From: Larkinella bovis
Lineage (GTDB): Bacteria > Bacteroidota > Bacteroidia > Cytophagales > Spirosomataceae
DNA: 64,000 nt
Reading direction: 5' to 3'
Assembly (NCBI RefSeq): GCF_042655385.1
Contig: NZ_JBHSMA010000001.1
Span: forward strand, 1,674,001 to 1,738,000
In this document: positions 7,398 to 16,719 of the stretch, piece after piece
How positions within the stretch are numbered: the stretch's first letter is position 1
Layout: every line of letters begins with the position of its first letter
Notes under the pieces: model-generated
What the model was told of the DNA's origin: nothing
Database searches by the model: none
Seen by the model: the letters and a program-made list of their open reading frames with translations, nothing else
Position numbers and translations under genes: made by a program

Positions 7398-9428
7398 ATG
7401 CCTGATAATAATAGAAATCCACTTTCATCCAGAACGCCCCGACGGCCAAACTTCCAGGGCTGGATTGTAGCGATCCTGATTGCAGCGATCCTCGGGATAA
7501 CCTTTTTCAACCGCAGTAGTGCCGTTCGCGAGACGACCATCCGCGGGTTTGAAAAAATGGTTAAAAATAAGGAAGTTGAAAAAGTTGTCATTGTCAATAA
7601 CGACGACGTTGAAATAACCCTGACGCAGCAGGCATTACAACAAAAATACCGTACGCAGTTTCAGGATAAATCCTACTTCAATTCCGAGTCCGGTCCGCAT
7701 TTTCACTTCCGGGTTTCCTCGGCTGAATCGTTTAAAAAGGATTTGGACCGGATTCAGGAAGGCGTTCCGGATAACGAGAGAATTGACTATAAAATTGAAC
7801 AACGCAGCGACTGGACCGGTTTTCTGTCCACCTGGGGTTTCTTCATTGTCATGATTCTCGCCATGTACTTTCTGCTCGGCCGGATGTCGGGCGGAGCCGG
7901 TCCGGGAGGCCAGATTTTCAACATTGGTAAATCCAAAGCCGCTCTTTTCGACGCCGAAAACCGGGTCAAGATCACGTTTAACGATGTAGCCGGTCTGGAC
8001 GAAGCCAAGGAGGAAATCAAGGAAATCGTTGATTACCTGAAAAATCCAACGAAGTTCACCAAACTCGGGGCAAAAATCCCGAAAGGTGCCCTGCTGGTCG
8101 GCCCTCCGGGTACGGGTAAAACCCTGCTGGCAAAAGCCGTTGCGGGAGAAGCCGGCGTCCCGTTCTTCTCGCTGTCGGGTTCCGACTTTGTGGAAATGTT
8201 TGTGGGTGTAGGGGCTGCGCGCGTTCGTGACCTCTTCAAACAAGCCAAAGAAAAAGCACCCTGTATCATCTTTATCGATGAAATCGACGCCGTCGGCCGC
8301 TCACGGGGCCGTGGTTCGATGCCCGGTGCCAACGACGAACGGGAGAATACCCTGAATTCATTGCTGGTCGAAATGGACGGTTTTGCCACCGACTCCGGTA
8401 TTATTATTCTGGCCGCTACCAACCGCCCGGATGTACTGGATTCGGCGCTGCTGCGCCCCGGCCGGTTCGACCGTCAGATCAGCATTGACAAACCGGATAT
8501 TGTGGGTCGGGAAGCCATTTTCCGGGTTCACCTGAAACCGATCAAACTGGCGCTCGATGTGGATCCGAAAGAACTGGCGGCCCAAACGCCCGGTTTTGCC
8601 GGGGCCGATATTGCCAACGTCTGTAACGAAGCCGCCCTGATTGCCGCCCGTCGGAACAAGGAATCGGTCGATATGCAGGACTTCCAGTACGCGATGGACC
8701 GCGTAATTGGTGGTTTGGAGAAGAAAAACAAGCTCATTTCGCCGGAAGAAAAAGAAATCGTGGCCTACCACGAAGCGGGTCATGCCGTTACGGGCTGGTT
8801 CCTCGAACATGCCGACCCGCTGGTCAAAGTAACGATCGTACCGCGCGGGGTGGCAGCTCTGGGGTACGCCCAATACCTGCCCCGGGAACAGTATCTGTAC
8901 CGGACGGAGCAACTGCTTGACGAAATGTGCATGACGCTGGGTGGCCGGGCGGCCGAAGAAAATGTATTCGGCAAGATTTCGACCGGTGCCCTGAGTGATC
9001 TCGAACGGATTACCAAACTGGCCTACAGCATGGTTACGATGTACGGCATGAACGACAAGATTGGTAACGTGTCGTTCTACGACTCGAAACAGAGCGAATA
9101 CCAGTTCAACAAACCGTATTCGGAAGCCACCGCGGAAGCCATCGACGATGAAGTTCGGAAGATCATCGAGGCCGCCTACAGCCGGACCCGGGATCTGCTG
9201 GAGAAAAACCGGGAAGGACTGGAAGCCGTAGCCAAAGAGTTGCTCGAAAAGGAAATTCTGTTCCAGAAAGACCTCGTCCGGATTCTTGGCAAACGTCCGT
9301 TCCAGAAAGAAACGACGTACCAGGCCTACAAAAATTCCGGCGAGGTGGTTGAGGAAGAAATTGGCCCCGAAAGCAAACCGGAGCAAACCAAACCACTGCC
9401 GACGCCGGATTTACCGGCCCTGTCGTAA
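7398..9428 (+). CDS. ftsH: ATP-dependent zinc metalloprotease FtsH
   Basis: 676 residues. Membrane segments at about 21-38 and 143-161 flank a periplasmic domain. The AAA+ domain has Walker A GPPGTGKT at 235-242, Walker B IIFIDEID near 290-297 and the second region of homology around TNRPDVLD. The zinc site is HEAGH at 458-462. FtsH is a hexameric inner-membrane protease that degrades misfolded membrane proteins and short-lived regulators. The gene is 189 bases after rsfS and ends in a strong terminator. Confidence 0.97.
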   Translation: MPDNNRNPLSSRTPRRPNFQGWIVAILIAAILGITFFNRSSAVRETTIRGFEKMVKNKEVEKVVIVNNDDVEITLTQQALQQKYRTQFQDKSYFNSESGPHFHFRVSSAESFKKDLDRIQEGVPDNERIDYKIEQRSDWTGFLSTWGFFIVMILAMYFLLGRMSGGAGPGGQIFNIGKSKAALFDAENRVKITFNDVAGLDEAKEEIKEIVDYLKNPTKFTKLGAKIPKGALLVGPPGTGKTLLAKAVAGEAGVPFFSLSGSDFVEMFVGVGAARVRDLFKQAKEKAPCIIFIDEIDAVGRSRGRGSMPGANDERENTLNSLLVEMDGFATDSGIIILAATNRPDVLDSALLRPGRFDRQISIDKPDIVGREAIFRVHLKPIKLALDVDPKELAAQTPGFAGADIANVCNEAALIAARRNKESVDMQDFQYAMDRVIGGLEKKNKLISPEEKEIVAYHEAGHAVTGWFLEHADPLVKVTIVPRGVAALGYAQYLPREQYLYRTEQLLDEMCMTLGGRAAEENVFGKISTGALSDLERITKLAYSMVTMYGMNDKIGNVSFYDSKQSEYQFNKPYSEATAEAIDDEVRKIIEAAYSRTRDLLEKNREGLEAVAKELLEKEILFQKDLVRILGKRPFQKETTYQAYKNSGEVVEEEIGPESKPEQTKPLPTPDLPALS

Positions 9429-9443
9429 AGTGGACTATCTTTA

Positions 9444-9476
9444 TCAAAAAAGCCGACACTGTGTCGGCTTTTTTGA
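9444..9476. terminator. Bidirectional intrinsic terminator after ftsH
   Basis: A perfect 15-bp stem with a 3-base loop, flanked by A-run and T-run, lies between convergent ftsH and the gene ending at 9498. Confidence 0.88.
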
Positions 9477-9497
9477 TTTTAAGCTGCGTCCATCCAT

Positions 9498-10268
9498 TTA
9501 TTGCCGAAAGCGATACCCCGAAACATCAAACGTATGATTGGTCGGCCCAAAATAGACCAGTCTCAGCGTACTTGTTGCCGGTTTTCCATTTACCTTTTCG
9601 GAATAATATTCTTTTTTGGATTGCACCAGCAATTCGTTGGGCCCCAGCGACGAAGAGAAATTGATGCTGTGTGCGTCGGGTAGTTTGGCCTCCAGCGCGA
9701 TTTCGTTGAATAGATAAAGCGGATACGAGTTGAAAGGGACCTCGGCCACCCACAACCATTCGGTATCGTTTCGGCCCAGGCTGGCCTGGTACTCGGTGGC
9801 CGTTAAACCGTACTGGCTCCCCTCCCGCCCGGTAGGACGGTATCGTTTCTGAAAACGACTGTGGCAGGCTTCCGCCCGGTTGGCTGCGTAGTACGATTTT
9901 CCGACGCTATAGCGCATGATCACCTTGCCTTCGTACTTGTCGGCGACGTAAACCCGGTACGTCCCATCCGGCTCGCCGGTGACAAACGTATACCCCCCCA
10001 CGACGCCCGGGAAACTCAGATTGGCCAGTTTCCGATCGAAGCCAAATTGACCGGTTTTGGAATTTAACAACACCTGATACCGTACCACAGAGCCGTTATA
10101 ATCCGTTTGCTCGTAGGCGAGTATCCGGTCAAAAACCAGTTTTTCGGCCGGTGCTGCTGTTTTTTTGGTGACCATTGCCAACGGCGACTGTGCCCACACT
10201 GGTTGCTCCCCGCTCGCTAAACCCATCCAACCCACCAGGCCAACCAAGGCAATAAACCGTTTTTTCAT
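9498..10268 (-). CDS. Exported protein of unknown function
   Basis: 256 residues from the ATG at 10266-10268, chosen because it begins a signal peptide (MKKRFIALVGLVGWMGLASG, cleavage near VWAQS). The mature part is beta-rich with many aromatic residues (DYNGSVVRYQVLLNSKTGQF, GYTFVTGEPDGTYRVYVAD), like small periplasmic or surface proteins of Cytophagales. No catalytic motif or family was recognised. It is divergent from lpxH. Confidence 0.7.
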   Translation of the reverse strand: MKKRFIALVGLVGWMGLASGEQPVWAQSPLAMVTKKTAAPAEKLVFDRILAYEQTDYNGSVVRYQVLLNSKTGQFGFDRKLANLSFPGVVGGYTFVTGEPDGTYRVYVADKYEGKVIMRYSVGKSYYAANRAEACHSRFQKRYRPTGREGSQYGLTATEYQASLGRNDTEWLWVAEVPFNSYPLYLFNEIALEAKLPDAHSINFSSSLGPNELLVQSKKEYYSEKVNGKPATSTLRLVYFGPTNHTFDVSGYRFRQ

Positions 10269-10354
10269 AATCCCGCAGTGTACAAGTTTATAAGTAAAAG
10301 TGTTCGATTTTGAGAATGCAATATGCGAGTTTCGGAGGTAATGAAGCAATATAT

Positions 10355-10362
10355 TACCTTTG
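10355..10362 (+). promoter_or_regulatory. Bacteroidetal -7 element (TACCTTTG) for lpxH
   Basis: Exact TAnnTTTG match 19 bases before the ATG at 10382. Transcription would start near 10369, which rules out the upstream in-frame ATG at 10310 and decides the lpxH start. Confidence 0.6.
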
Positions 10363-10381
10363 TATTCCTGAAAAAAGTTTC

Positions 10382-11158
10382 ATGCATTCCACCGACCGAC
10401 TCCCTCTCCCGCCCAATCGCGCCGTCTACTTTGCCTCCGATTTTCATTTAGGTATGCCCAATCCCGCCAGCAGCCGCGAACGGGAACGCCGGGTGATCCG
10501 TTGGCTCGACGCCGTTAAAAACGACGCGGAGGCCATCTTTCTGGTCGGCGATGTCTTTGATTTCTGGTTTGAATACCGGCAGGTCATTCCGAAAGGCTTC
10601 AGCCGCTTACAGGGAAAATTAGCGGAGCTGGCAGATTTCGGTTTGAAAATAGTCCTCTTTGCCGGCAACCACGACATGTGGATGGCGGATTATTTCACCG
10701 AAGAGATGGGGATTCCGGTTTACCGATTACCGCGTACGTACGAAATTGGCAGCAAACGATTTCTCATTGGTCACGGTGACGGTTTGGGGCCGGGCGATTT
10801 CACCTATAAACAACTCAAAAAACTTTTCGAAAACCGCCCGGCCCGCTGGCTGTTTCGCTGGCTCCATCCCGACATTGGCGTCTGGTTTGGCAACCAATGG
10901 TCCCAGCAGCGGAAGGCGTCGGAACAATATAAACCGGAGGAATTCAAGGGGGAGGAAAACGAATGGATTTTCCAGTACTGCCGGGAAGTCGAAGCCCACC
11001 AGCACCACGATTATTACATTTTCGGACATCGGCATCTGCCGCTGGATTTGAAAGTGTCCGAAAACAGTCGCTACATCAACCTGGGCGAATGGATGAACCA
11101 CACTACCTACGCCCGGTTTGATGGCCAGACAACCCAGTTACTGACGTTTGAGGGGTAA
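10382..11158 (+). CDS. lpxH: UDP-2,3-diacylglucosamine diphosphatase
   Basis: 258 residues. Calcineurin-like phosphoesterase with SDFHLG (D20, H22), GDVFDFWFE (D57), AGNHD (N96, H97), GHGDG and GHRHLP. LpxH cleaves UDP-2,3-diacylglucosamine to lipid X and UMP in lipid A synthesis at the inner face of the inner membrane. The motif order and the tryptophan-rich middle are those of the LpxH family rather than general metallophosphatases. Start set by the promoter at 10355. Confidence 0.92.
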   Translation: MHSTDRLPLPPNRAVYFASDFHLGMPNPASSRERERRVIRWLDAVKNDAEAIFLVGDVFDFWFEYRQVIPKGFSRLQGKLAELADFGLKIVLFAGNHDMWMADYFTEEMGIPVYRLPRTYEIGSKRFLIGHGDGLGPGDFTYKQLKKLFENRPARWLFRWLHPDIGVWFGNQWSQQRKASEQYKPEEFKGEENEWIFQYCREVEAHQHHDYYIFGHRHLPLDLKVSENSRYINLGEWMNHTTYARFDGQTTQLLTFEG

Positions 11159-11174
11159 AAGTTCGTTTTCAGTA

Positions 11175-11231
11175 GACGGCTTACAGTGGCTGATCAGGAT
11201 TTGAAATCCTGATCAGCCACTGTAAGCCGTC
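11175..11231. repeat. 28-bp perfect palindrome with single-base loop
   Basis: 11175-11202 is exactly complementary to 11204-11231, leaving one unpaired base at 11203. It fills the gap between lpxH and the convergent gene ending at 11230, and overlaps the last bases of that gene's stop codon. There is no T-run, so it differs from the intrinsic terminators nearby. Confidence 0.85.
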
Positions 11232-11958
11232 AGTTGTTTTTGAGAATATCCTGCCTTGATAACCCTTCTTTGGGGGCCGCATTCAGCTCCTGCCGGAAGT
11301 CTTTCTTTTTTAGATCACCGTTTTTAACGGACTTGATAAAGCTCGCCCAGGCAAACGGGTTCAGGAACGGAATGGTCGTCATTTGCGAACGGCCCGTCAT
11401 GGATTCGCGGCCGAACCATTGCTGATTGAGGTAATACCGGTAGTTGGCGGCCGCACTCATGGGTGTCAGGGCGGCTAAACGCTGCATGGATTCGGCGCTA
11501 GTGTTGCGGGCCAGATTCGCCCGCTCTCTCTCGTCGGGAAGTTTCATATTGACAAACGCCTGTTTGAAAAGCTCCTCCGTCGGGTACGGATACACCTTGA
11601 CTTCCGTCAGCATCTGCACATCTTCCTGCATGGCGACCACCGCCGAATAGGACGTTTCGGTCAACCGGCGCGGAATGATGTGGTATTGTTTCTTAAACCC
11701 GACATAACTGAACACCACGCTATCGCCGGGTAAAACCGGAATGGCGAAATACCCGATCGTATTGGACAACACCCCGCGTCCAGCTCTCGGAATTGAAATA
11801 TAAGCTTCCGGCAGCGGTTCTGAGGTTTTCCCGGCGGTGATAATCCCGGTAAACATGATCAGTTTCTCCTGTCCCTGCGCCTGAGCAGTTCGATTAACCG
11901 CCAGCAGCAATCCCAAAGCCAGGGCCAGCACCGTTACGATTTTTATCAATGCATTCAT
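11230..11958 (-). CDS. Exported CarboxypepD_reg-like domain protein
   Basis: 242 residues from the ATG at 11956-11958, opening a signal peptide (MNALIKIVTVLALALGLLLA, cleavage near AQAQ). Residues about 40-115 form a carboxypeptidase-regulatory-like Ig fold (MFTGIITAGKTSEPLPEAYI, DSVVFSYVGFKKQ), as found at the N-terminus of TonB receptors. The rest carries no receptor barrel. Stand-alone proteins of this type are common in Cytophagales; the role is unknown. Lies 90 bases downstream of cdsA and may share its transcript. Confidence 0.8.
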   Translation of the reverse strand: MNALIKIVTVLALALGLLLAVNRTAQAQGQEKLIMFTGIITAGKTSEPLPEAYISIPRAGRGVLSNTIGYFAIPVLPGDSVVFSYVGFKKQYHIIPRRLTETSYSAVVAMQEDVQMLTEVKVYPYPTEELFKQAFVNMKLPDERERANLARNTSAESMQRLAALTPMSAAANYRYYLNQQWFGRESMTGRSQMTTIPFLNPFAWASFIKSVKNGDLKKKDFRQELNAAPKEGLSRQDILKNN

Positions 11959-12047
11959 CATCTCTTCCCTTAAAAACGCCCGACTCAACAGGGTATTGTT
12001 TCAGTCCGGCTGTCCGTAAATCCCGCCGTTGGGGCGGTTTCGCCCAG

Positions 12048-12881
12048 TCAGGCGAATAATTTTAAAAACGTTATAATAAACGGAGCGGCCAGCAACAAAC
12101 CGTCGAAACGGTCCAGAAAACCGCCATGCCCCGGTATGGTCGATCCGGAATCCTTGATGGCAATACTCCGCTTGAAAAGCGATTCGACCAGATCGCCATA
12201 GGTGCCGGTTACGACGATGATCGCGCCCACACAATACCATTCCCAGGGCCGCAGATCATCTACAAAAATAGTCAGAAAAAAGGCAATCAGCGACGCGGCC
12301 AGCGCCCCACCGACGGCTCCTTCCCAGGATTTTTTGGGCGAAACCCGTTCAAATAATTTCCGCCGGCCAAATTTGGTCCCGGCAAAATAGGCCCCGATAT
12401 CACTCGCCCAAAGCAGGACCAGACAACCCAACATCAAACCGGGGTGATAGGTCCCTCCCCGTAACGCCAGCACATTTAACAGCGCAAACGGCACGGCGAC
12501 ATAAATCAGTCCTAAAAAGGTAAACCCGATATTCGTAAAAGGTTTTAAATCTCTTTTTTTGTACAGCTTGATTAAAAAAATCATGGACGCTGCCGGACAG
12601 ATCAGAAAATAACTATCGTAATCAACAAGCTGCTTTTCAATCAGATACGTCAGCAAACAAATTAAACAACCGACAGCCGTACCGTAATAGGTCAGCGGTT
12701 GGTTCCCATCCAGACCGAGCAGCTTATAAAACTCCAGCTGGGTCAGCGCGCTGATGATGCAAAATAATAAGGCAAAGGTCCAGTCACTATACCAGATTCC
12801 AAATAAGATAATGAAGACACCAAACACCGCCGTAATCACGCGCTGTTGCAGGTTCGTCATTCGATCTAAACGTTCTTTCAT
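12048..12881 (-). CDS. cdsA: Phosphatidate cytidylyltransferase
   Basis: 277 residues with about seven to eight membrane segments. The CDP-diglyceride synthetase signature is present near the C-terminus, with SPKKSWEGAVGG and further on TGTYGDLVESLFKRS followed by KDSGSTIPGHGGFLDRFDG, the conserved Asp/His cluster. It makes CDP-diacylglycerol from phosphatidate and CTP, the branch point for phospholipids. An alternative start at 12860 (MTNLQQR) would shorten it by seven residues. Confidence 0.94.
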   Translation of the reverse strand: MKERLDRMTNLQQRVITAVFGVFIILFGIWYSDWTFALLFCIISALTQLEFYKLLGLDGNQPLTYYGTAVGCLICLLTYLIEKQLVDYDSYFLICPAASMIFLIKLYKKRDLKPFTNIGFTFLGLIYVAVPFALLNVLALRGGTYHPGLMLGCLVLLWASDIGAYFAGTKFGRRKLFERVSPKKSWEGAVGGALAASLIAFFLTIFVDDLRPWEWYCVGAIIVVTGTYGDLVESLFKRSIAIKDSGSTIPGHGGFLDRFDGLLLAAPFIITFLKLFA

Positions 12882-13047
12882 GCAGGAAGGCTACTACCAA
12901 TCACGGTCGTTAATCCGGCGAAAATAACAAAATACGAACATGACATTCATAAGTTGACTTCACTTTCCGTTTATTTTTAACTTTATTTACGGTTCATAAT
13001 TAATAGAGTTCTATTTGTCAGCGATCTACTCACCTTCCCTGACCCGT

Positions 13048-13578
13048 ATGCTGTTCATGCTGGTCGGTCTGTTTTTCCATTTTATTGGAACCTGCCAGCA
13101 ACCGGAGAACGACCTCCGGTCACTTCGCTGGGGAATGAGCCGCAAGGAGGTTCAGGCCACCGAACAGTCTTCGCCCTACCAAACCACCGATTCGACACTT
13201 TTGTACCGCCAGCGCTGGTTTTATAACTTCCCGGCTTCCGTGAAATTTGCGTTTGTGAAAGACCAGCTGGCCGGAGCCCTTTATATTTTCACCGACCGGC
13301 ACATCCGCGCCCAGCAGCATTGGGATGACTACCAGAGCCTGGTCAAACTCTTGTCGGAGCGGTATGGCCCGCCATCCGGCGATTACTGGACCTGGAACGT
13401 GCCGCTGTACAAAGAGCGCCCCGATCACTACGGTGATGCCGTTCTGCTGAGTCACCTGAGCCGGTCGAGCGTCTGGGAAACCGCCCGCACGGTGATCACG
13501 CTGGAAATGTCCGGCAAACCGTTGGAAGGCATTTACACGGTTATTTCGTACGCAAAAAAGCCCGGTGAGAAAAAATAA
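13048..13578 (+). CDS. Putative exported protein of unknown function
   Basis: 176 residues from the ATG at 13048; a TTG at 13015 could add 11 residues. The N-terminus (MLFMLVGLFFHFIGTCQQ) is a short signal sequence; the IGTC preceding the QQ could be a weak lipobox. The mature part has LRSLRWGMSRKEVQATE, a motif seen in small secreted proteins with a WGMS(R/K)xEV start, and then beta-rich sequence. No enzyme family recognised. Confidence 0.65.
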   Translation: MLFMLVGLFFHFIGTCQQPENDLRSLRWGMSRKEVQATEQSSPYQTTDSTLLYRQRWFYNFPASVKFAFVKDQLAGALYIFTDRHIRAQQHWDDYQSLVKLLSERYGPPSGDYWTWNVPLYKERPDHYGDAVLLSHLSRSSVWETARTVITLEMSGKPLEGIYTVISYAKKPGEKK

Positions 13579-13608
13579 CGCCGACGTACCTGACCCGGTT
13601 TTCACCGC

Positions 13609-13818
13609 TCAGTATTCCAGATCTGCCGAAATTAAATGAATTTTGGCCAGCGCTGCGTCTTCGGCCTGGACGTATACTTCACAGTTTCCTAAAAGATAAT
13701 TGCTATCTTTTTTGTTAACGACGACCGCATTGATTTTGTGTTCGGCTAACAGCGATTTGGCCAGTTCGGCGCGGTGGATGGCAGGCGTCACCAGGACTTT
13801 CTCCCACTGATCAGACAT
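13609..13818 (-). CDS. DUF2007-family putative signal-transducing protein
   Basis: 69 residues, a compact alpha/beta domain (TPAIHRAELAKSLLAEHKI, GNCEVYVQAEDAALA) matching the DUF2007 type, which folds like a PII/ferredoxin-like unit. Its start overlaps the stop of the CPBP protease by eight bases, so the two are co-translated. Function is not established for the family. Confidence 0.8.
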   Translation of the reverse strand: MSDQWEKVLVTPAIHRAELAKSLLAEHKINAVVVNKKDSNYLLGNCEVYVQAEDAALAKIHLISADLEY

Positions 13819-14767
13819 ACGGCTGGGACGGTAATTGATTCGATTTTCGGAAAAAGGTTAAAAAACCTATCGTTAAAAGTAAGGAAATTACCGCGCCGGT
13901 CCAAGGAACCGATTCCGTATTTTCGATATCGACCGTAATCAGTTTCCGGTGATACAGCCACACCATCAAAACCGTAAAACCGTTGTTGACGGCGTGCGCC
14001 AGAATGGGCACCCACAAGTTACCGGACCACACATAGAGATACCCAAACAGCGCCCCGAGCAACGCTCTCGGAACAAAACCGTAGAACTGGACGTGAATCG
14101 CACTAAAAATCAACGCCGATACCCAGATGGCGACGTGTACGCTGCCCGTCCATTGCGTCAGTTTCCGTTGCAAAAGCCCCCGGAACAGAACCTCCTCCCC
14201 GATCCCCGGAATAAGTCCGATGACCAGCAGGGCAATCAGCAAATCAAGGGGTGAGGTAAACGTGGTCAGGAAGGTCGTTAAACCGCTCATTTGCTCCTCC
14301 TTCGCTTTCATCCATTCTTCCAGGTCCCGGAGGGAGTCGGGCAAAGTAAGCTGCTGATTCCATTCAATAATCAGTCCATTGACTGGCATGAACGTAATGG
14401 TCAGCAGTGCCACCAGCCCCACCGAACGAACCATGGTCAGCGGGCGGCTGTTGAAATCGGACCAGCCCCGGTGCTCGACCCAGCGGAGGTATAATATACT
14501 GGGTATCAAAAACGTACACAAATGACTTACCGCCTGAATCAGCATCAGCAGATACCAGCTACCCGGATAACCGGCCGGATTGGTCAGGATGTCGGTGATA
14601 TTGCCCATATCGCGACTCCCGCCCACCCCCAGCCAGCCAGCCACGAATAAACCGGCCAGCAAACCGCCCAGGGACATGCCCAATAACACAAACCCCAACA
14701 GGACCAGCAGGCTACGAAAAGGATGCAACGAATTCGCCGGGGGCGATGTAGAGCGGAAGTCTTCCAT
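13811..14767 (-). CDS. CPBP-family intramembrane metalloprotease
   Basis: 318 residues from the ATG at 14765-14767; the upstream extension lacks hydrophobic sequence and is not favoured. About eight membrane segments. The Abi/CPBP motifs are present in order: EEVLFRG (the EExxxR motif), FSAIHVQFYG (FxxxH) and LAHAVNN (HxxxN). These are glutamate intramembrane proteases related to CAAX prenyl proteases; bacterial substrates are mostly unknown. Translationally coupled to the DUF2007 gene. Confidence 0.9.
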   Translation of the reverse strand: MEDFRSTSPPANSLHPFRSLLVLLGFVLLGMSLGGLLAGLFVAGWLGVGGSRDMGNITDILTNPAGYPGSWYLLMLIQAVSHLCTFLIPSILYLRWVEHRGWSDFNSRPLTMVRSVGLVALLTITFMPVNGLIIEWNQQLTLPDSLRDLEEWMKAKEEQMSGLTTFLTTFTSPLDLLIALLVIGLIPGIGEEVLFRGLLQRKLTQWTGSVHVAIWVSALIFSAIHVQFYGFVPRALLGALFGYLYVWSGNLWVPILAHAVNNGFTVLMVWLYHRKLITVDIENTESVPWTGAVISLLLTIGFLTFFRKSNQLPSQPYV

Positions 14768-14896
14768 AATTGATGTAAATTTACGCCCAAACCGGGCGAT
14801 TAAAAAACCGCGCTGTTTTTTTCGGCACAAAAACCGGGAGACTTTCAAAACCGGGCGGCTTCCGAACATCTTTGGAAATCGTATTGTTAGCGATAT

Positions 14897-15886
14897 ATGG
14901 TTAAAATTGGAACAATTGAACTGGGCGATTTCCCGCTATTGCTGGCGCCAATGGAGGATGTGAGTGATCCGCCGTTTCGGGCGGTTTGCAAAGCCAACGG
15001 GGCGGATTTGATGTATACCGAATTTATTTCGTCGGAAGGACTCATTCGCGACGCGGCCAAAAGCGTCCAGAAATTGGATATTTTTGAGTATGAACGCCCG
15101 ATTGGCATTCAACTGTTTGGTTCGGATATCGAAACGATGCGGTCCTGCGCTGAAATTGCCACCCGCGTGAATCCGGATTTGATCGATATCAACTACGGTT
15201 GTCCAGTGAAAAATGTGGCCTGTCGGGGTGCCGGGGCGGCTTTGTTGCAGGATATTCCGAAAATGGTGAAAATGACAGAAGCTGTCGTGAAAGCCACCCA
15301 TTTGCCCGTGACGGTCAAAACCCGGCTGGGTTGGGACGAAAGCACCAAAAATATTCTGGAAGTAGCCGAGCGTTTGCAGGACATCGGCATTCAGGCGCTA
15401 ACGGTTCACGGACGGACGCGGGTGCAGATGTACAAAGGCGAGGCCGACTGGACACTCATCGGTCGGGTGAAAGAAAATCCGCGCATCCGGATTCCTATTT
15501 TTGGCAACGGGGATATCGAAAGTCCCGAAAAAGCGCTGGAATATAAAAACCGCTTCGGAGTCGATGGCATCATGATTGGCCGTGCCAGCATCGGCTATCC
15601 CTGGATTTTTAACGAAATCAAGCATTTTTTACGCACGGGCGAATACCTGGCGGCTCCGACGCTTGCCGATCGGGTGGCAGTCTGCCAGCAGCACCTGGAG
15701 TTCTCCATTCGCTGGAAAGGCGAAAAAACCGGTATTTTTGAAATGCGTCGGCACTATACCAATTATTTTAAAGGGCTGGAGAACTTTAAACCGTTCCGGT
15801 TACGCCTGGTTCAGGCGGATACCTTTCCCGAAATCGCCGGCATTCTCAACGAAATTACGGAAGTCTACGAAGAAGCCCTACTCTAG
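14897..15886 (+). CDS. dusB: tRNA-dihydrouridine synthase DusB
   Basis: 329 residues. FMN-dependent TIM barrel starting with LLAPMEDVSDPPFR, then QLFGSD, and the active-site region INYGCPVKNVACRGAGAAL with the catalytic Cys. GNGDIESPEKA and DGIMIGRASIGYPWIF complete the family signature. It reduces specific uridines in tRNA D-loops. Its TAG stop is interleaved with the stop of the convergent glycosyltransferase in a shared CTAG. Confidence 0.94.
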   Translation: MVKIGTIELGDFPLLLAPMEDVSDPPFRAVCKANGADLMYTEFISSEGLIRDAAKSVQKLDIFEYERPIGIQLFGSDIETMRSCAEIATRVNPDLIDINYGCPVKNVACRGAGAALLQDIPKMVKMTEAVVKATHLPVTVKTRLGWDESTKNILEVAERLQDIGIQALTVHGRTRVQMYKGEADWTLIGRVKENPRIRIPIFGNGDIESPEKALEYKNRFGVDGIMIGRASIGYPWIFNEIKHFLRTGEYLAAPTLADRVAVCQQHLEFSIRWKGEKTGIFEMRRHYTNYFKGLENFKPFRLRLVQADTFPEIAGILNEITEVYEEALL

Positions 15887-16719
15887 TGGGTACCGTTTAA
15901 AGAATGTACGCCCTTTTCAACAACCAGGAGCGGTTGGGTTTGCGGCTTTTCCGCCCCGTCCTGGATCTCCTGGAGTTTTGAGTATTTAATAACCGGATAA
16001 ACCGCTGACAATAAAGCCCATACAAAACCGGGATACCCATCCAGAAAACCGCCTTTCAGAACGTAAATTTTAGCAAACGTAAATAAAAACCGTACCCCCT
16101 GGAGGGCAACCGTGGCCTTTTTGTGCCGCTGGGCCATTTCCTCCGCACTCAGGGTGGTGTACTGATTCATTTTCAGAACATAATCGTGCAGCGATCCGTA
16201 GCTGTAGTGAACCAGAATGCCCGAAAGGTGTCCGACGGCTCCTTCCACCCGCACGGATTCGTGAACCGGCACGAGCGTCATCCCCCCCTGCCGCCGGTCG
16301 AACAACCGCAAAACCGGTTGCCGGTTTTGGCCACTATGGCGCAGCACCCGCCCCAGAAAGATGAGGTTGCGGGGTAGTGTATAGCCGGAGCAGTCCGGCA
16401 AACCGTTGGAAAAGAGGGTTACGATTTCGTCGGCCAGCGGCTCCGTTACCAGTTCGTCGGCATCGAGGATCAGCACCCACGGGTTGTGCGCCTGGTCGAT
16501 GGCAAACTGCTTCTGCGCCCCAAATCCGGTAAACTTCCGGTCGAAAATCCGGCAGTCGAACCGCTCAGCAATCGCCACGGTCTGGTCGGCGCTCCCCGAA
16601 TCGACTATGACAATCTCATCCGCCCAGTCCACCACCGATTCCAGCACCTGTTTCAGCGTTCGCTCGGCATTCAGCGTAATCATCACAACGGAAACCGGTA
16701 TTTTTACAGGTTGTTTCAT
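15883..16719 (-). CDS. Family 2 glycosyltransferase (WaaE/KdtX-like)
   Basis: 278 residues from the ATG at 16717-16719. GT-A fold: VSVVMITLNAERTL at the N-terminus, VIVDSGSADQT, and the DxD-type LILDADELV. The later FHESVR-like segment VPVHESVRVEG and the C-terminal hydrophobic stretch resemble the WaaE/KdtX branch that modifies lipopolysaccharide core or exopolysaccharide. The start overlaps the stop of the upstream glycosyltransferase by four bases (ATGA), so they are coupled. Confidence 0.88.
   Translation of the reverse strand: MKQPVKIPVSVVMITLNAERTLKQVLESVVDWADEIVIVDSGSADQTVAIAERFDCRIFDRKFTGFGAQKQFAIDQAHNPWVLILDADELVTEPLADEIVTLFSNGLPDCSGYTLPRNLIFLGRVLRHSGQNRQPVLRLFDRRQGGMTLVPVHESVRVEGAVGHLSGILVHYSYGSLHDYVLKMNQYTTLSAEEMAQRHKKATVALQGVRFLFTFAKIYVLKGGFLDGYPGFVWALLSAVYPVIKYSKLQEIQDGAEKPQTQPLLVVEKGVHSLNGTH

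Noticed and set aside
12001..12240. 79-codon ORF after cdsA on the minus strand
   Set aside because: Mostly overlaps cdsA in another frame, with no recognisable domain.
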